From Prorocentrum cordatum (Eukaryota; Sar; Dinophyceae; Prorocentrales; Prorocentraceae), in assembly GCA_963575745.1 (NCBI GenBank), contig CAUYUJ010016349.1:301902-365901 (forward strand): 64,000 nucleotides of DNA, in the 5' to 3' direction. Of this stretch, positions 56,801-64,000 are shown one piece after another. The stretch's first letter is position 1, and each line of letters starts with the position of its first letter. The translations under genes and the position numbers were made by a program. The notes under the pieces were generated by a model, which saw nothing but the letters and a program-made list of their open reading frames with translations, made no database searches and was not told the DNA's origin.

Positions 56801-57273
56801 TCCTCTTGAGCCCTATACACAAAAACATGAAGTTTGCCTGGACTGGGGACCCCCAATACATCGAGAAGTCGTCAATCCCCCCGTACACCTACCACAATAG
56901 TCGACATATTTCGCTTCGACATCGGGCCGAACTTCGGGGTAGACTCTCTCGCTGGCGCAGTCTATCTACACATCCAGCTTTACTCCTACACATGATTATT
57001 ATCGACATCCTGGTTTACATCCACCTCGGATACCCCTACACGTTCATCTATAAGCTCTGGGCCCGCATTCAACCCTCCTCGGAAGTTCAGGATCTCGCCC
57101 TACTAGCCCTACGGTTGGTTGCCCAAGCCTATTCCCCTGCGAAGTCCAGGACTACCCGAAGCCTCCAAGGTCATATCCGTAATTGTTCTGTGGCCCGAGC
57201 CCTTCTCCTACGGGCATCCGAGGTACGGGGATCGACCCTCCCTCCTTCCCTCGACGCCGATCCCACATACTGA
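53812..57273 (+). CDS. GIY-YIG endonuclease - reverse transcriptase (permuted Penelope-like)
   Basis: 1153 residues from ATG to TGA. Residues 1-180 have no recognised domain. The GIY-YIG nuclease is at about 195-290: F-V-Y (196-198), R-Y-I-G-Q-T (205-210), R-x-R-E-H (225-229), catalytic Glu277 and N-N (289-290). A basic linker follows at about 296-320, then a long unassigned spacer (about 330-660). The RT spans about 690-1010: MPYVYPTVK (698-706), a Cys cluster CX5... at 784, 789, 792 and 795, motif A Asp808 (LVADAGQAYE), motif B QGIPIGGPLSG (897-907), motif C Y-V-D-D (937-940), and T-F-L-D (984-987), the Penelope-type motif after the palm. Canonical elements carry GIY-YIG after the RT; N-terminal placement matches the Chlamys/Naiad type. 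I do not see the zinc-binding Cys pair inside the GIY-YIG motif described for those, so this may be a separate branch. The protein would nick DNA and prime reverse transcription. Confidence 0.85.
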   Translation: MSIEHYQERSLRKWLAVRHPLTDLGSKQGDMRSLMHLTFLSDEVQCRVLIDKSLLFRRQPHQHPHVFQAFWTATTWHLLIDRPNHTFSTALGHIYTEYLQHVSNPTSTLTPLGWEIFASITVAFMLLSLRNDSGRGRQYVWWVLRCINVLSDAHRKALVRRGEADIHHIISICSLIRLQTSALYGWSSTGSPPHSFVYQLGFKGRYIGQTCQYRGLGRTTGFISRFREHVRGWARVLSGEKGPQDTRYNILLSKDGRNKFPILAVDYAPTHEIYSIESAYINLHRPEANNIPVPVRARRRNHRTQGRRRRNGRTSRSGSRALQDFMDSSDVWHSRVMDRFASQHVSRQRHLENRSRLQTILRYQFKFVYQVHLQAFVKSTGTQGPLDIHHPGYLPLFVKFLIIKPDDIDWKKASKLRAFPGDFPTTVWLFCVVIPHYHDRLRARAHVSTYCRLHDVPLPCKNYLHIPSVEFLQPVRDWHEEILRCAARARPQWSALMRRLTCIALAPPQPIKRRCLNVVQCVHAFRFRDLADAQPFLLSCLTSGQDVGRITLSGRAPLEGTEKEIRREVYARCGQWLRQFCFPEAHLHELGCRLPQGLRNQASSKRFAASTSAVVSEAKSLGLSACITVEDKDPNVLWVMTPFYMMLRWIYLISRVPHRWKIIHVPKAQVVSWYRMLLDFTIPKKLFRGRSQFSYDKMPYVYPTVKLKCWTPSGEHRCQDPKHSCFRNICSFVRLPGRRVYRQLGRGLQHIMKYLTPGWGLRDMSQAFPLLADRVLRLRRPTRCSRTGCYHCHRCGRKMSHPTILVADAGQAYEDLDTSAIYTAVQELFERVPEVTKTHTVTITNMDRGYDTRWGGDYKIPHADRTIFSMKSMRRAVYGFLGMRIFRMGDVFLQQLQGIPIGGPLSGCILEILLSRCETMYDAANPSRFRHLAVGRYVDDLILLSRTLCRECVRTVIACVYKNIVMFKVDEKFDVVTFETVAQTFLDARVHFNFQEFLLSPIHKNMKFAWTGDPQYIEKSSIPPYTYHNSRHISLRHRAELRGRLSRWRSLSTHPALLLHMIIIDILVYIHLGYPYTFIYKLWARIQPSSEVQDLALLALRLVAQAYSPAKSRTTRSLQGHIRNCSVARALLLRASEVRGSTLPPSLDADPTY

Positions 57274-57274
57274 G

Positions 57275-58303
57275 ATGGGTGGCAAGCCGTGGCACCCACA
57301 AGGAGGGAGGAATCAATACCAAGGAAAAGGTCCCCAGCAGCACCATCCGCGAGGGTATCAGCCTCGTCAAGGGGGAGGGTTTGCTACGATGGCAGACCAG
57401 TTCAATGATATGATGGGCAATCTAGCGAGCCTTGGCCAGATGGCTCAGATTGGCAGCGCGTTGGCATACGCTCAGACGCAGTCAACAACCCAGGCAGCGG
57501 GCGGTGTTCCTCCCCCAGCCAATACCTCTACCCACGAGCTCGCCGCAGCCCTGACGCACGTGATCAAGGCCGCTCAGCCACCACCGTCCCCACCGCCTAC
57601 AGGGATGACACCACAATCTCCAGTGCCGCGTGGTGACTCCAGGTTGACGGAGACGGTGCACCAGCTGTCTGAGTTCGTACGGTCCAGCCAGTCTGCACCC
57701 GCAGTTCCGACTACGCCTCCTACTATGACCACACCACCGACCCTGCAAAGTGGGTTCGATCTCGAGTCGCAGCCGGCCTTCAAGAAGCTGCGACAGGACT
57801 TCGACGCCCTCAGCGCCGAGCAGGCAAAGCAGAAGGAGGCGATCCAGTCTATTTCGCACACTACTGCCCAGACGGGATCGGACGTGCGTGAGTTGATGAA
57901 CATGTTCAAATCCACAGAAGGCCCCCTTCCAGCCAGGCGGGCAGCCAGACAGGATAGAGATAAGGGTCCTGCCCTACCCCAGGCTCCTCCACCTCTTTTC
58001 AAGACCACGATGGACCAGGAGACGACCGAGGCCGCTCTCAACATCTTGGGCATCAGCTTAGACCGTAAAGAGGTGAAGTCCCTGGCTGAGAACCTTCCAC
58101 TTCCGTGGAAGGAGTGGTGGTCACAGGTATGTAAGCTCAAGTCTGTGAGCCAGTGGCAGGCCAAGTTGCGCAGTTTCGATTCTGAAGCAGAGACCTGGAT
58201 CCTTGATGTGAAATCTTATACGACGATTGGTAACAAGATCTACCAGTACCTCGACAGTGATGGCGAGTGGAGTGAGACAGCGCTTCAGGACACCCCACCC
58301 TGA
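57275..58303 (+). CDS. Penelope-like element ORF2, gag/ORF1-like protein
   Basis: 342 residues. The ATG begins one base after the TGA of the upstream ORF (TGAGATG), so translation may depend on termination-reinitiation. The N-terminus is basic and Gly/Gln/His-rich (about 1-35), which suggests RNA binding. A methionine/alanine-rich helix-prone segment follows (about 38-70), then Pro/Thr-rich linkers (about 75-165), a heptad-like coiled-coil candidate (about 170-220, with KKLRQDFDALSAEQAKQKEA), and a C-terminal helical region with P-W-K-E-W-W. No enzyme motif. It resembles retroelement ORF1/gag proteins only in general design. Position 3' of the RT ORF is unusual for such a protein. It closes with TGA, after which the frame stays open. 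Confidence 0.7.
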   Translation: MGGKPWHPQGGRNQYQGKGPQQHHPRGYQPRQGGGFATMADQFNDMMGNLASLGQMAQIGSALAYAQTQSTTQAAGGVPPPANTSTHELAAALTHVIKAAQPPPSPPPTGMTPQSPVPRGDSRLTETVHQLSEFVRSSQSAPAVPTTPPTMTTPPTLQSGFDLESQPAFKKLRQDFDALSAEQAKQKEAIQSISHTTAQTGSDVRELMNMFKSTEGPLPARRAARQDRDKGPALPQAPPPLFKTTMDQETTEAALNILGISLDRKEVKSLAENLPLPWKEWWSQVCKLKSVSQWQAKLRSFDSEAETWILDVKSYTTIGNKIYQYLDSDGEWSETALQDTPP

Positions 58304-58720
58304 GCTGACCTTCCGGTACGCCAACCTGATCCCCAGTTACACCAAAGGAAGAGGACCCCGCTTGCTTCCTGGAGTCTCTGGACCGTTTTCTCTCTTGCTT
58401 TGAAGTTGCTGTTGATCTTCGCCTTCCTGGAGGCGTGTCTTATCATGCATAAGTTTGGTCTCAGTGCTTCCACGACGTTTGAGGACGTTCTTTCAGAGAT
58501 CTCTCAGAACCTCACCTCCATTACCTGTACCGTGATGTCCAGTTATGGCCTAAGTTGGTTCCTCTCCCAGGTATCTACATCTGTACTCCAGGCCTCCCTT
58601 GGGGAGGGTGAACTTCTGAGTGACAAGATTCCCCCGCTTGCTCTCTCACCCTTCCCCCGTATGCTTGGCTATCCATGTCTGCTCTATCTTGTACGGTGGA
58701 TGGGGCCCCTGTACAGATAA
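58304..58720 (+). CDS. ORF2 read-through extension or ORF3, hydrophobic
   Basis: After the ORF2 TGA (58301-58303) the same frame is open for 138 codons to TAA. The first segment is hydrophilic, then comes a strongly hydrophobic stretch (LKLLLIFAFLEACLIM, 58400 on), a polar middle and a second hydrophobic end (MLGYPCLLYLVRWMG). There is no ATG before 58445, so it is more likely reached by TGA read-through or recoding than by its own start. If made, it would add a membrane-anchored tail to ORF2. A chance open frame cannot be excluded at this length. Confidence 0.45.
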   Translation, partial: ADLPVRQPDPQLHQRKRTPLASWSLWTVFSLALKLLLIFAFLEACLIMHKFGLSASTTFEDVLSEISQNLTSITCTVMSSYGLSWFLSQVSTSVLQASLGEGELLSDKIPPLALSPFPRMLGYPCLLYLVRWMGPLYR

Positions 58721-58840
58721 GACCGACGTGTGCCATACCCACGCCACTCACCCGCGCGAGCCCGCCAGCTTATGATCTCGGGAGCCAAAGGCTCTCCGTC
58801 TGAACCTCCCTTTGAAGTGGTGGGTTTGTGTGTGTGTGTG

Positions 58841-59289
58841 CGTGTAGTCTTTTCAGATTTAAGCTTTCTCAGTACAAGTCTCGGATGTTTACCCTGTTTT
58901 CCTTAGCGTAGTTGTGCTCTTGGGGAAGTCTTGGGCCGTAAGGGGTTCAGACTCTAGGGCTTTGGGTAACACCATCTGTACTCAGATGGTGTCGAAGCAT
59001 GCGTTTATGTGCGAACACACAGAGTGTCTGCTGTATATCCCGCATTAATTTGCCAGCTGACTCTCTCTCTCTCTCGGCACATTCGCGCATGTACATTGCT
59101 GTTTGTGTTCAGGCCTGTTTAGGGGCACAGGCCCCCCGAGCTGCCGCGGCAGCAGACCGTGCTGAAAGAAGTGCTCGCTCGGGCGGGACAGGCATGAATC
59201 ATCCATATTCCTTCTACTATCATTGTTGAAGAGGGCGACGGACGCACCTCAGTGGCAAGATCGAGTATCAGGAGTTTTTCTCTTCACTA

Positions 59290-59296
<7 letters not shown>
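58841..59296 (+). repeat. Penelope-like element pLTR, right
   Basis: 456 bp, identical by eye to the left pLTR except for three fewer CT units (59061-59075). Followed directly by a (GT)n tract of about 75 bp. Confidence 0.9.
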
Positions 59297-59366
<70 letters not shown>

Positions 59367-59644
59367 TGTTTTTCCCTCTTGGGGCCCCAAGTGCCGGATG
59401 CGAGCCCACGTCTGATCTGCGGTCGTGTCGTCCCCTGCTCCTCCTCGGGTTCGGGTCTCAGGGTCTGCGGGCGTGTCCGTCGCCTCTCGGCGGTTTTTTC
59501 CAGCCTCGGGTGCTCTCCAGCAGCTGCGCCTCGCCGCGGGGCGCTCGGGGGTGCCCCGCTCGTCCCGAAGGGCCGCCAGAGACCCAGGTTGTGATCCGAA
59601 GCCCCGACGACGAAAATCACTGGGGGGGGAGGGCGGGCTCAGAA
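59297..59644. repeat. (GT)n tract and short unassigned flank
   Basis: 59291-59368 is (GT)n with one GCGC interruption. 59370-59644 is GC-rich with no gene. Confidence 0.8.
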
Positions 59645-59795
59645 TTAAGCCGGGCGTGTCCCTCTACAGGAGGAGTATTCAAGCATAGTCAAGAAATAGT
59701 ATTGGGACGATTTTTCAACAAATTTTTGAATATTTTTTGCATATTTCCGATTTTTTCGCCCAAAATCCGCCTGTAGGGGGACATGCCCGACCTAA
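59645..59795 (+). mobile_element. TTAAGTCGGGC MITE family, copy 5
   Basis: A 151-bp copy with ends TTAAGCCGGGCGTGTCCC and GGACATGCCCGACCTAA. AT-rich interior. The 8-bp flanks do not match, so the target duplication has been lost or altered. Confidence 0.8.
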
Positions 59796-61184
59796 CGAGA
59801 GAGGCCCGATAGCCCACTCCGCCCAGGAACGTGCGGGTTTCGCTAGCGGTGGCCTGCCGCCGAACTGTCGGCGATGTATCCCCGAGTCCACGCCGCTGTT
59901 GCACGCCCTTGGGGCAGTCCCCCCTATCGGTGCCCCTCGATTCCTCCGCGGTGTACACTCGGCACATCCGCAGGACTCGCTTCTATTCATCCGATACGAC
60001 TCGATTCGACTTCGGTGGATTCCGATTCCGATTTGATTCGACTCCGGATTCCGATTTGGGTTCCGAACTCTCAGTGGAGGCCTATTAGTTTGCCGATTCC
60101 CTTCGATTCGACTTTTCCCGATTCGTCTGCCGATTTCCGCCTATCCGACTTATGTCGATCGCCGATCCGACTTATCGATTCGATTTTAGGCTCTCCTGCA
60201 TCCAAGAAGAAACTGGCTTACCTGCAGGTGCCCCGCGGCAATGTCTTTTTCCCCCGATGACCCGCAGAACGCATAGCAGAAATTGATCACCCTCGGAGGC
60301 TCAAAGACCGACGTCGAACATGCCCCCAGAGTCCATATTTCTCATCGCACGTGCCTGCTGTGGTCGTCTCTCTCCTCTTCCTCTTCGTGCTCTTCCATGC
60401 TCAGGGGTGGGCTCCACGGCGACCGTCTTGGGGACCTCTTGGTTCCCTCTTGGGGGCCGCCTATGGCAATATTGGGGGCCTCTTGGGCCGTCTTGGACGC
60501 TCTGAAGGCCGACGCAATCGACTATGAAACATCACACAACGGCAATGTGTCACTTGTGGGCTTCCAAGACGACCCAAGAGGCCACCAAGATCGCCCCAGG
60601 TGGTTCCCCTTCGGGGGGCCGCGTCCCTGGTATCACGAGATCTGCGGCAACGCTCCCGAGGCCACTTGCGTCGTGCGCCAAGAGAGCCCAAAGAGTGCCT
60701 GGGACCTCGGGGGCCTGGGCCCCTCAAAAGGAGTGCGCGATGCTCCGCACAGCGAGCGCTCGAAGGGACCCGAGAACGCCCCAGACTCCGAGGAGGGCGA
60801 GCCGAGACGCCGTCACTGGGCTCTTCGCGGGGGGCCCCTCGCCGCCACGGCTGGACGGAGGAGGAGGAGGAGGAGGAGGAGGAGGAGGAGGAGGAGGAGG
60901 AGGAGGAGGAGGAGGAGAACGGTCCAGGCGGTGATCCATTTTGAGCCGCCGTTGTCTTAACTCGCCCTGATACGCGTGGAGGAGAAGGCAAGGGCACACA
61001 TGCGATGAATACGATGAGAAATCGGATCGGGAGCAGGATCAGAAAGGGGGGATCATTGCACGAGGAAGAGAATAGATCGTAGCACCCCGCAGATGCGGAT
61101 ATGAGTGAGGGGGCTGTGAGGACGTCGGCAGTTTGCGAGACTCTGGAGAAGCCCGCCGCAGGCGCCAATTTTTCGTTAAAACAA
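59796..61184. other. Unassigned with low-complexity patches
   Basis: 59985-60190 is GATTCGATTCCGATT-like low complexity. 60425-60495 is a short CTTGGGGCC array with its spacer (60500-60545). 60857-60917 is a GGA tract. No gene. Confidence 0.55.
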
Positions 61185-61700
61185 TGTGGGTAGGTCGCGG
61201 GTGGGTCGCAAATGGGTCGCGGGTGGGTCGCGGGTGGGTCGTTGTTGGTTCGCAGGGTGGGTCGCGGGTGGGTCGCGGGTGTAGAGGGCAGGAAATCAAC
61301 CCCATAACAATCACCCCGACCAGCGAAGCAGTTTAGTAAACGCGCAGAAGGAATGAATCGAACAGGGCAGGGCTGTTTAGTAAGCGCCCAGGGCCGTTTA
61401 GTAAACGTCAAGTCGGGTCTGGGTGGCTTTCCTCTCTTGAGGGTGGGTCGCGGGGTGGGTCGCGGGTGTGTCGCGGGGTGGGTCGCGGGTGTGTCGCGGG
61501 GTGGGTCGCGGGGTGGGTCGCGGGGTGGGTCGCGGGTTGGATCGCGGGGTGGATCGCGGCTGGGTCGCGGGCGGGTCGCGGTTGGGTCGCGGGGTGGGTC
61601 GCGGGGTGGGTCGCAAATGGGTCGCGGGTGGGTCGCGGGGTGGGTCGCGGGGTGGGTGGCCGGGTGGATCGCGGGTGGGTCGCGGGTGGGACGACGACAA
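61185..61700 (+). repeat. GGGTGGGTCGC minisatellite
   Basis: 11-13 bp units GGTGGGTCGCGG at 61188-61280, then, after about 155 bp, a longer array at 61440-61692. Frames give poly Gly-Trp-Val-Ala. Confidence 0.9.
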
Positions 61701-61705
61701 CAAAT

Positions 61706-61754
<49 letters not shown>

Positions 61755-61850
61755 CCACCACCACCAACAACAACACCACCACCAACATTAACAACAACAC
61801 CAACAACAATAACAACAACAACAGCAGCAACAATAACAGCACAACAAGCG
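61690..61850 (+). repeat. (AAC)n array
   Basis: AAC trinucleotides with ACC and AGC variants, poly-Asn in one frame, directly after the GGGTCGC array. Confidence 0.95.
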
Positions 61851-62600
61851 AAATTCTTACCACGAGTTCGTCATTCAGCCACGCACCCAGGGACAATGAA
61901 TGACCGTTCGGCCCCCTCACTCTGATGTGTGTATATATATATATGTCACGGAAGACGAACAGTCGGAAATGGAGGAGGAATATAAGGGTAAAGGGGGGAG
62001 GACGAGAGCGGGGAGGGGGGTCGACAAGCGGAGGGTTGGACATAATAAGTGGATATGTAATACTTATGAGCATCAACGCATGTTCACATTGGGGGTTTGT
62101 TTGTTTGTGTATCGGTGTTGCTGCTTGTCCCCTCGAGCCGCATATTTCCCCACGCCTCAGGACAATCTCTGGAAGCCCCCAAGGGCTCGGCTCAAACGCC
62201 TCTTGGTTTGGGGGACCACCTGGCTGCATATGAGAAGAAAGGCCCATAGCTCCAATGTTGTTTTTAAGTTCGCGACGTGGCCTCCAAAGTACAGCTCTCG
62301 ACCCCACCCCTGGACCAGTTTGTTTCGCCGTGCGTCGCTTTATGCTAGCTCCAGGGCTTACTTACCACCGTCACACCGGTGCCCACGTTGCGCAAACAAC
62401 GCCCGTCGCCGTTACCCAGTGTCCCAAGTGTGCTGGTTCGTTTTTGAGCTTGATGCTTCCCCTTCCTTTCCCCTTACAGCTCACACTTTCTCTCGTCACT
62501 CCTGCGCAGGCTCATTCCTCGCCCCACCCCGTCGTATTGAGACTCCCGCGCGCCCGGACGCTCGTTTCGGACTCATGCCCAGACTCCTTCACACGGCAAG
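61851..62600. other. No gene recognised
   Basis: Mixed composition, one TATATA run at 61931-61943. Open frames are short and without motifs. Confidence 0.45.
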
Positions 62601-62764
62601 CTACTCTGTAAGAACGGTTTTTTGAAGGCAGATCTGCCTTCAAAAAGAACGGTTTTTTGAAGGCAGATTTGCCTTCAAAAAACCGTTCTTACAGAGTAGA
62701 CCAGTCTTTCCTCCTTGCAGGTTGAAGGCAGATCTGCCTTCAAAAAACCGTTCTTACAGAGTAG
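62601..62764. mobile_element. CTACTCTGTAAGAACGG palindromic element, one complete and one partial
   Basis: 62601-62699 starts CTACTCTGTAAGAACGG and ends with its exact inverse (CCGTTCTTACAGAGTAG). Inside are two self-complementary GAAGGCAGATCTGCCTTC-type cores. 62721-62764 repeats the right half. The parts look like rearranged copies of a 64-bp perfect palindrome. Non-coding foldback element. Confidence 0.75.
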
Positions 62765-62869
62765 CGCAGGCCCCCCCCCCCGTTCAGCGACGCCCAGCAT
62801 TCATGCCCGCCGATCCCAGGGGCGCCGGCGCCGGGGGAGCGGGCGCCAGCTCCCCGCCGGCGGCAGCTG

Positions 62870-63120
62870 GCGGAAGTGAGAGGTGCCCGCCCCCCCCAAA
62901 GATGGCAACCGTGTTGGGTCCAGGGCCCCCAGGAGGGGCCCACGGGGCGTCCAAGAGGGCCCCAGGGCTGCCCAAAAGAGGGCCCCAAGGCTGCCCAGAA
63001 GAGGTGCCCGCCCCCCCCCAAAGATGTCCACCGTTTGTGGGTCCAGGGCCCCCAGGAGGGGCCCACGGGGCGTCCAAGAGGGCCCCAGGGCTGCCCAGAA
63101 GAGGGCCCCAGGATGGCCAG
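62870..63120 (+). repeat. Two-copy tandem of about 122 bp
   Basis: 62879-63000 and 63001-63118 share GAGGTGCCCGCCCCCCCC, AAAGATG and GGGTCCAGGGCCCCCAGGAG and end in CCAAGAGGGCCCC units, the inverse orientation of the CTTGGGGCC family. Confidence 0.8.
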
Positions 63121-63646
63121 ACACGCCCCGACGAAGCGTCCCAGCGTCAGACGAACGCCACGGGAACCATCGCAACGCGCTCCAGAAGTAGACACATCCT
63201 CTGCGTTGCTTTTGCTCCTGCTCGCAAGTCGCGCCCACTTGTCCTCCAGTGTCGGGGCTCGTGGCAAGACAGTCGGGGCCCTGAAGAAGGAACCCTTTTG
63301 GTTGGGGAGGGGCTCCGCGTTCCTTAAGTGTTTCACAGCTTGCCTCAGGCTTTCCTTATGTCTTCGACAGGAAATCGAAGTTTAACTTATGGAAAAAAAG
63401 GGGCCTCGTTCTTTATTTAGGGTTCCTTATGTCAACGCCCCGACTGTACCAGGTTGGATCCAGGACCCTGGCCCCTCTCCCCGCGCGCAGTGTGCACCCT
63501 GCCCCCGCATGACGTGCGGTTGCGCGGAGGCGGTGTTGGCCGAAGCTGCGCTGCTGGCGGCGCGGCGCCTCGCGCAGCTCCCGAGGGCGGCCGATAGAGT
63601 CGGGCGCCACTTCTGGGCGCCTGCGTCTGCGCATCTCGCCCGAGCC
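63121..63646. other. No gene recognised
   Basis: Mixed GC-rich sequence with a short poly-A run (63394). No motif. Confidence 0.4.
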
Positions 63647-63799
63647 GTAAGTCGGGCATGTCCCTCTACAGGAGGAATGTTGAAGAATAGCCTAACAATA
63701 CTATGGGGATGTTTTTTTTGCGACATGTTGGCAATTTCGGCTTTTTGGTAACATTCACTGTTTTCCAGGATCTGCCCGGAGGAGGACATGCCCGACCCA
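63647..63799 (+). mobile_element. TTAAGTCGGGC MITE family, copy 6
   Basis: A 153-bp copy with ends GTAAGTCGGGCATGTCCC and GGACATGCCCGACCCAA. The flanks are identical 8-mers, CCCGAGCC at 63639-63646 and 63800-63807: a perfect target duplication, so this is probably the youngest copy. Confidence 0.9.
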
Positions 63800-63968
63800 A
63801 CCCGAGCCAGCTCGTCAGAAGAACCCACCCCGTCCCCTGCAGCTGCAAAGTTGTCGGTTCGACCTGCCCAGCCGAGCCGCTGTCTTCCGCTCTTGCTTGT
63901 CAGCCACCGATCCGATGCTTCCCGGTGCGTGCCCGTCGAATCGACGAAGTTCCGATCCGGATTCCCCT

Positions 63969-64000
63969 CGGGGGCGGCAAAGAGGGGGTGATGACTAGGG
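63969..64000. mobile_element. Inverted-repeat element, GGGGGCGG-end family, copy 2 (cut by window end)
   Basis: TCGGGGGCGGCAAAGAGGGG then GTGATGACTAGGG matches the left end of the element at 82-274. The rest lies outside the window. Confidence 0.6.

Larger units (their letters stand above)
53257..59296 (+). mobile_element. Permuted Penelope-like retroelement with pseudo-LTRs
   Basis: A 6.04-kb element: direct repeat (53257-53718), 93-bp leader, GIY-YIG/RT ORF (53812-57273), second ORF (57275-58303), in-frame tail (58304-58720), direct repeat (58841-59296). Direct terminal repeats produced by partial tandem copies (pLTRs), a Penelope/TERT-type RT and a GIY-YIG nuclease together identify a Penelope-like element; there is no integrase, RNase H or protease. 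All main frames are intact. Both repeats abut (GT)n tracts, so any target duplication is unreadable and the target may be the microsatellite itself. Confidence 0.85.

Noticed and set aside
58400-58720. Independent ORF starting at TTG
   Set aside because: No ATG at that point, and the frame is continuous with ORF2 across its TGA, so I describe it as a possible read-through tail.
61185-61692. Telomere or CRISPR-like GGGTCGC repeat
   Set aside because: Units vary from 11 to 13 bp, no spacers, not a telomeric TTTAGGG-type motif. An ordinary minisatellite.

Overview
The window looks like repeat-dominated nuclear DNA of a dinoflagellate. I infer this from three things: high overall GC interleaved with enormous simple-sequence tracts; reverse transcriptases of types I associate with dinoflagellates (a PAT/DIRS-like RT with a VDN motif followed by RNase H and a tyrosine recombinase, and an endonuclease-RT LINE); and almost no host coding sequence. 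I see no prokaryotic operons, rRNA, tRNA or CRISPR array. Species cannot be read from the window.

Layout. 1-13.8 kb: GA, GGA, GAT and ATGT tracts, a CTTGGGGCC minisatellite module and several short inverted-repeat (MITE-like) elements. 13.87-17.1 kb: a decayed LINE with endonuclease and RT remnants, split by a 54-bp minisatellite. 17.6-33 kb: more MITE-like elements, an ATCGATCTCACT array, tandem blocks of about 0.1 kb and about 1.1 kb, and an AGCTT/AGCAT array. 33.05-33.87 kb: the only plausible host gene, a four-helix membrane protein resembling TMEM35/DoxX. 35.23-41.40 kb: a broken PAT-like DIRS retroelement with split direct repeats, inserted into one unit of the CTTGGGGCC repeat family. 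41.4-53.2 kb: further copies of that family, AT-richer low-complexity DNA, and second copies of elements seen earlier. 53.26-59.30 kb: an apparently intact, recently inserted Penelope-like retroelement. 59.3-64 kb: more MITEs, palindromes and minisatellites.

The most notable object is the Penelope-like element. Its 1153-residue ORF places a GIY-YIG endonuclease N-terminal to the RT, the reverse of canonical Penelope order. It is followed, after a TGAGATG stop-start, by a second proline/glutamine-rich ORF. That ORF continues in frame past a TGA into a hydrophobic tail. The element is bounded by 0.46-kb direct repeats that differ only by three CT units. Permuted Penelope elements (Chlamys/Naiad) are known; the long spacer, the extra ORFs and the RT-internal cysteine cluster are what may be new here.

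The second notable result is a set of at least nine non-autonomous inverted-repeat families, all without a transposase in the window. One (TTAAGTCGGGC ends) has six copies, all in the same orientation, four of them flanked by 8-bp target duplications (one exact, three 7/8).
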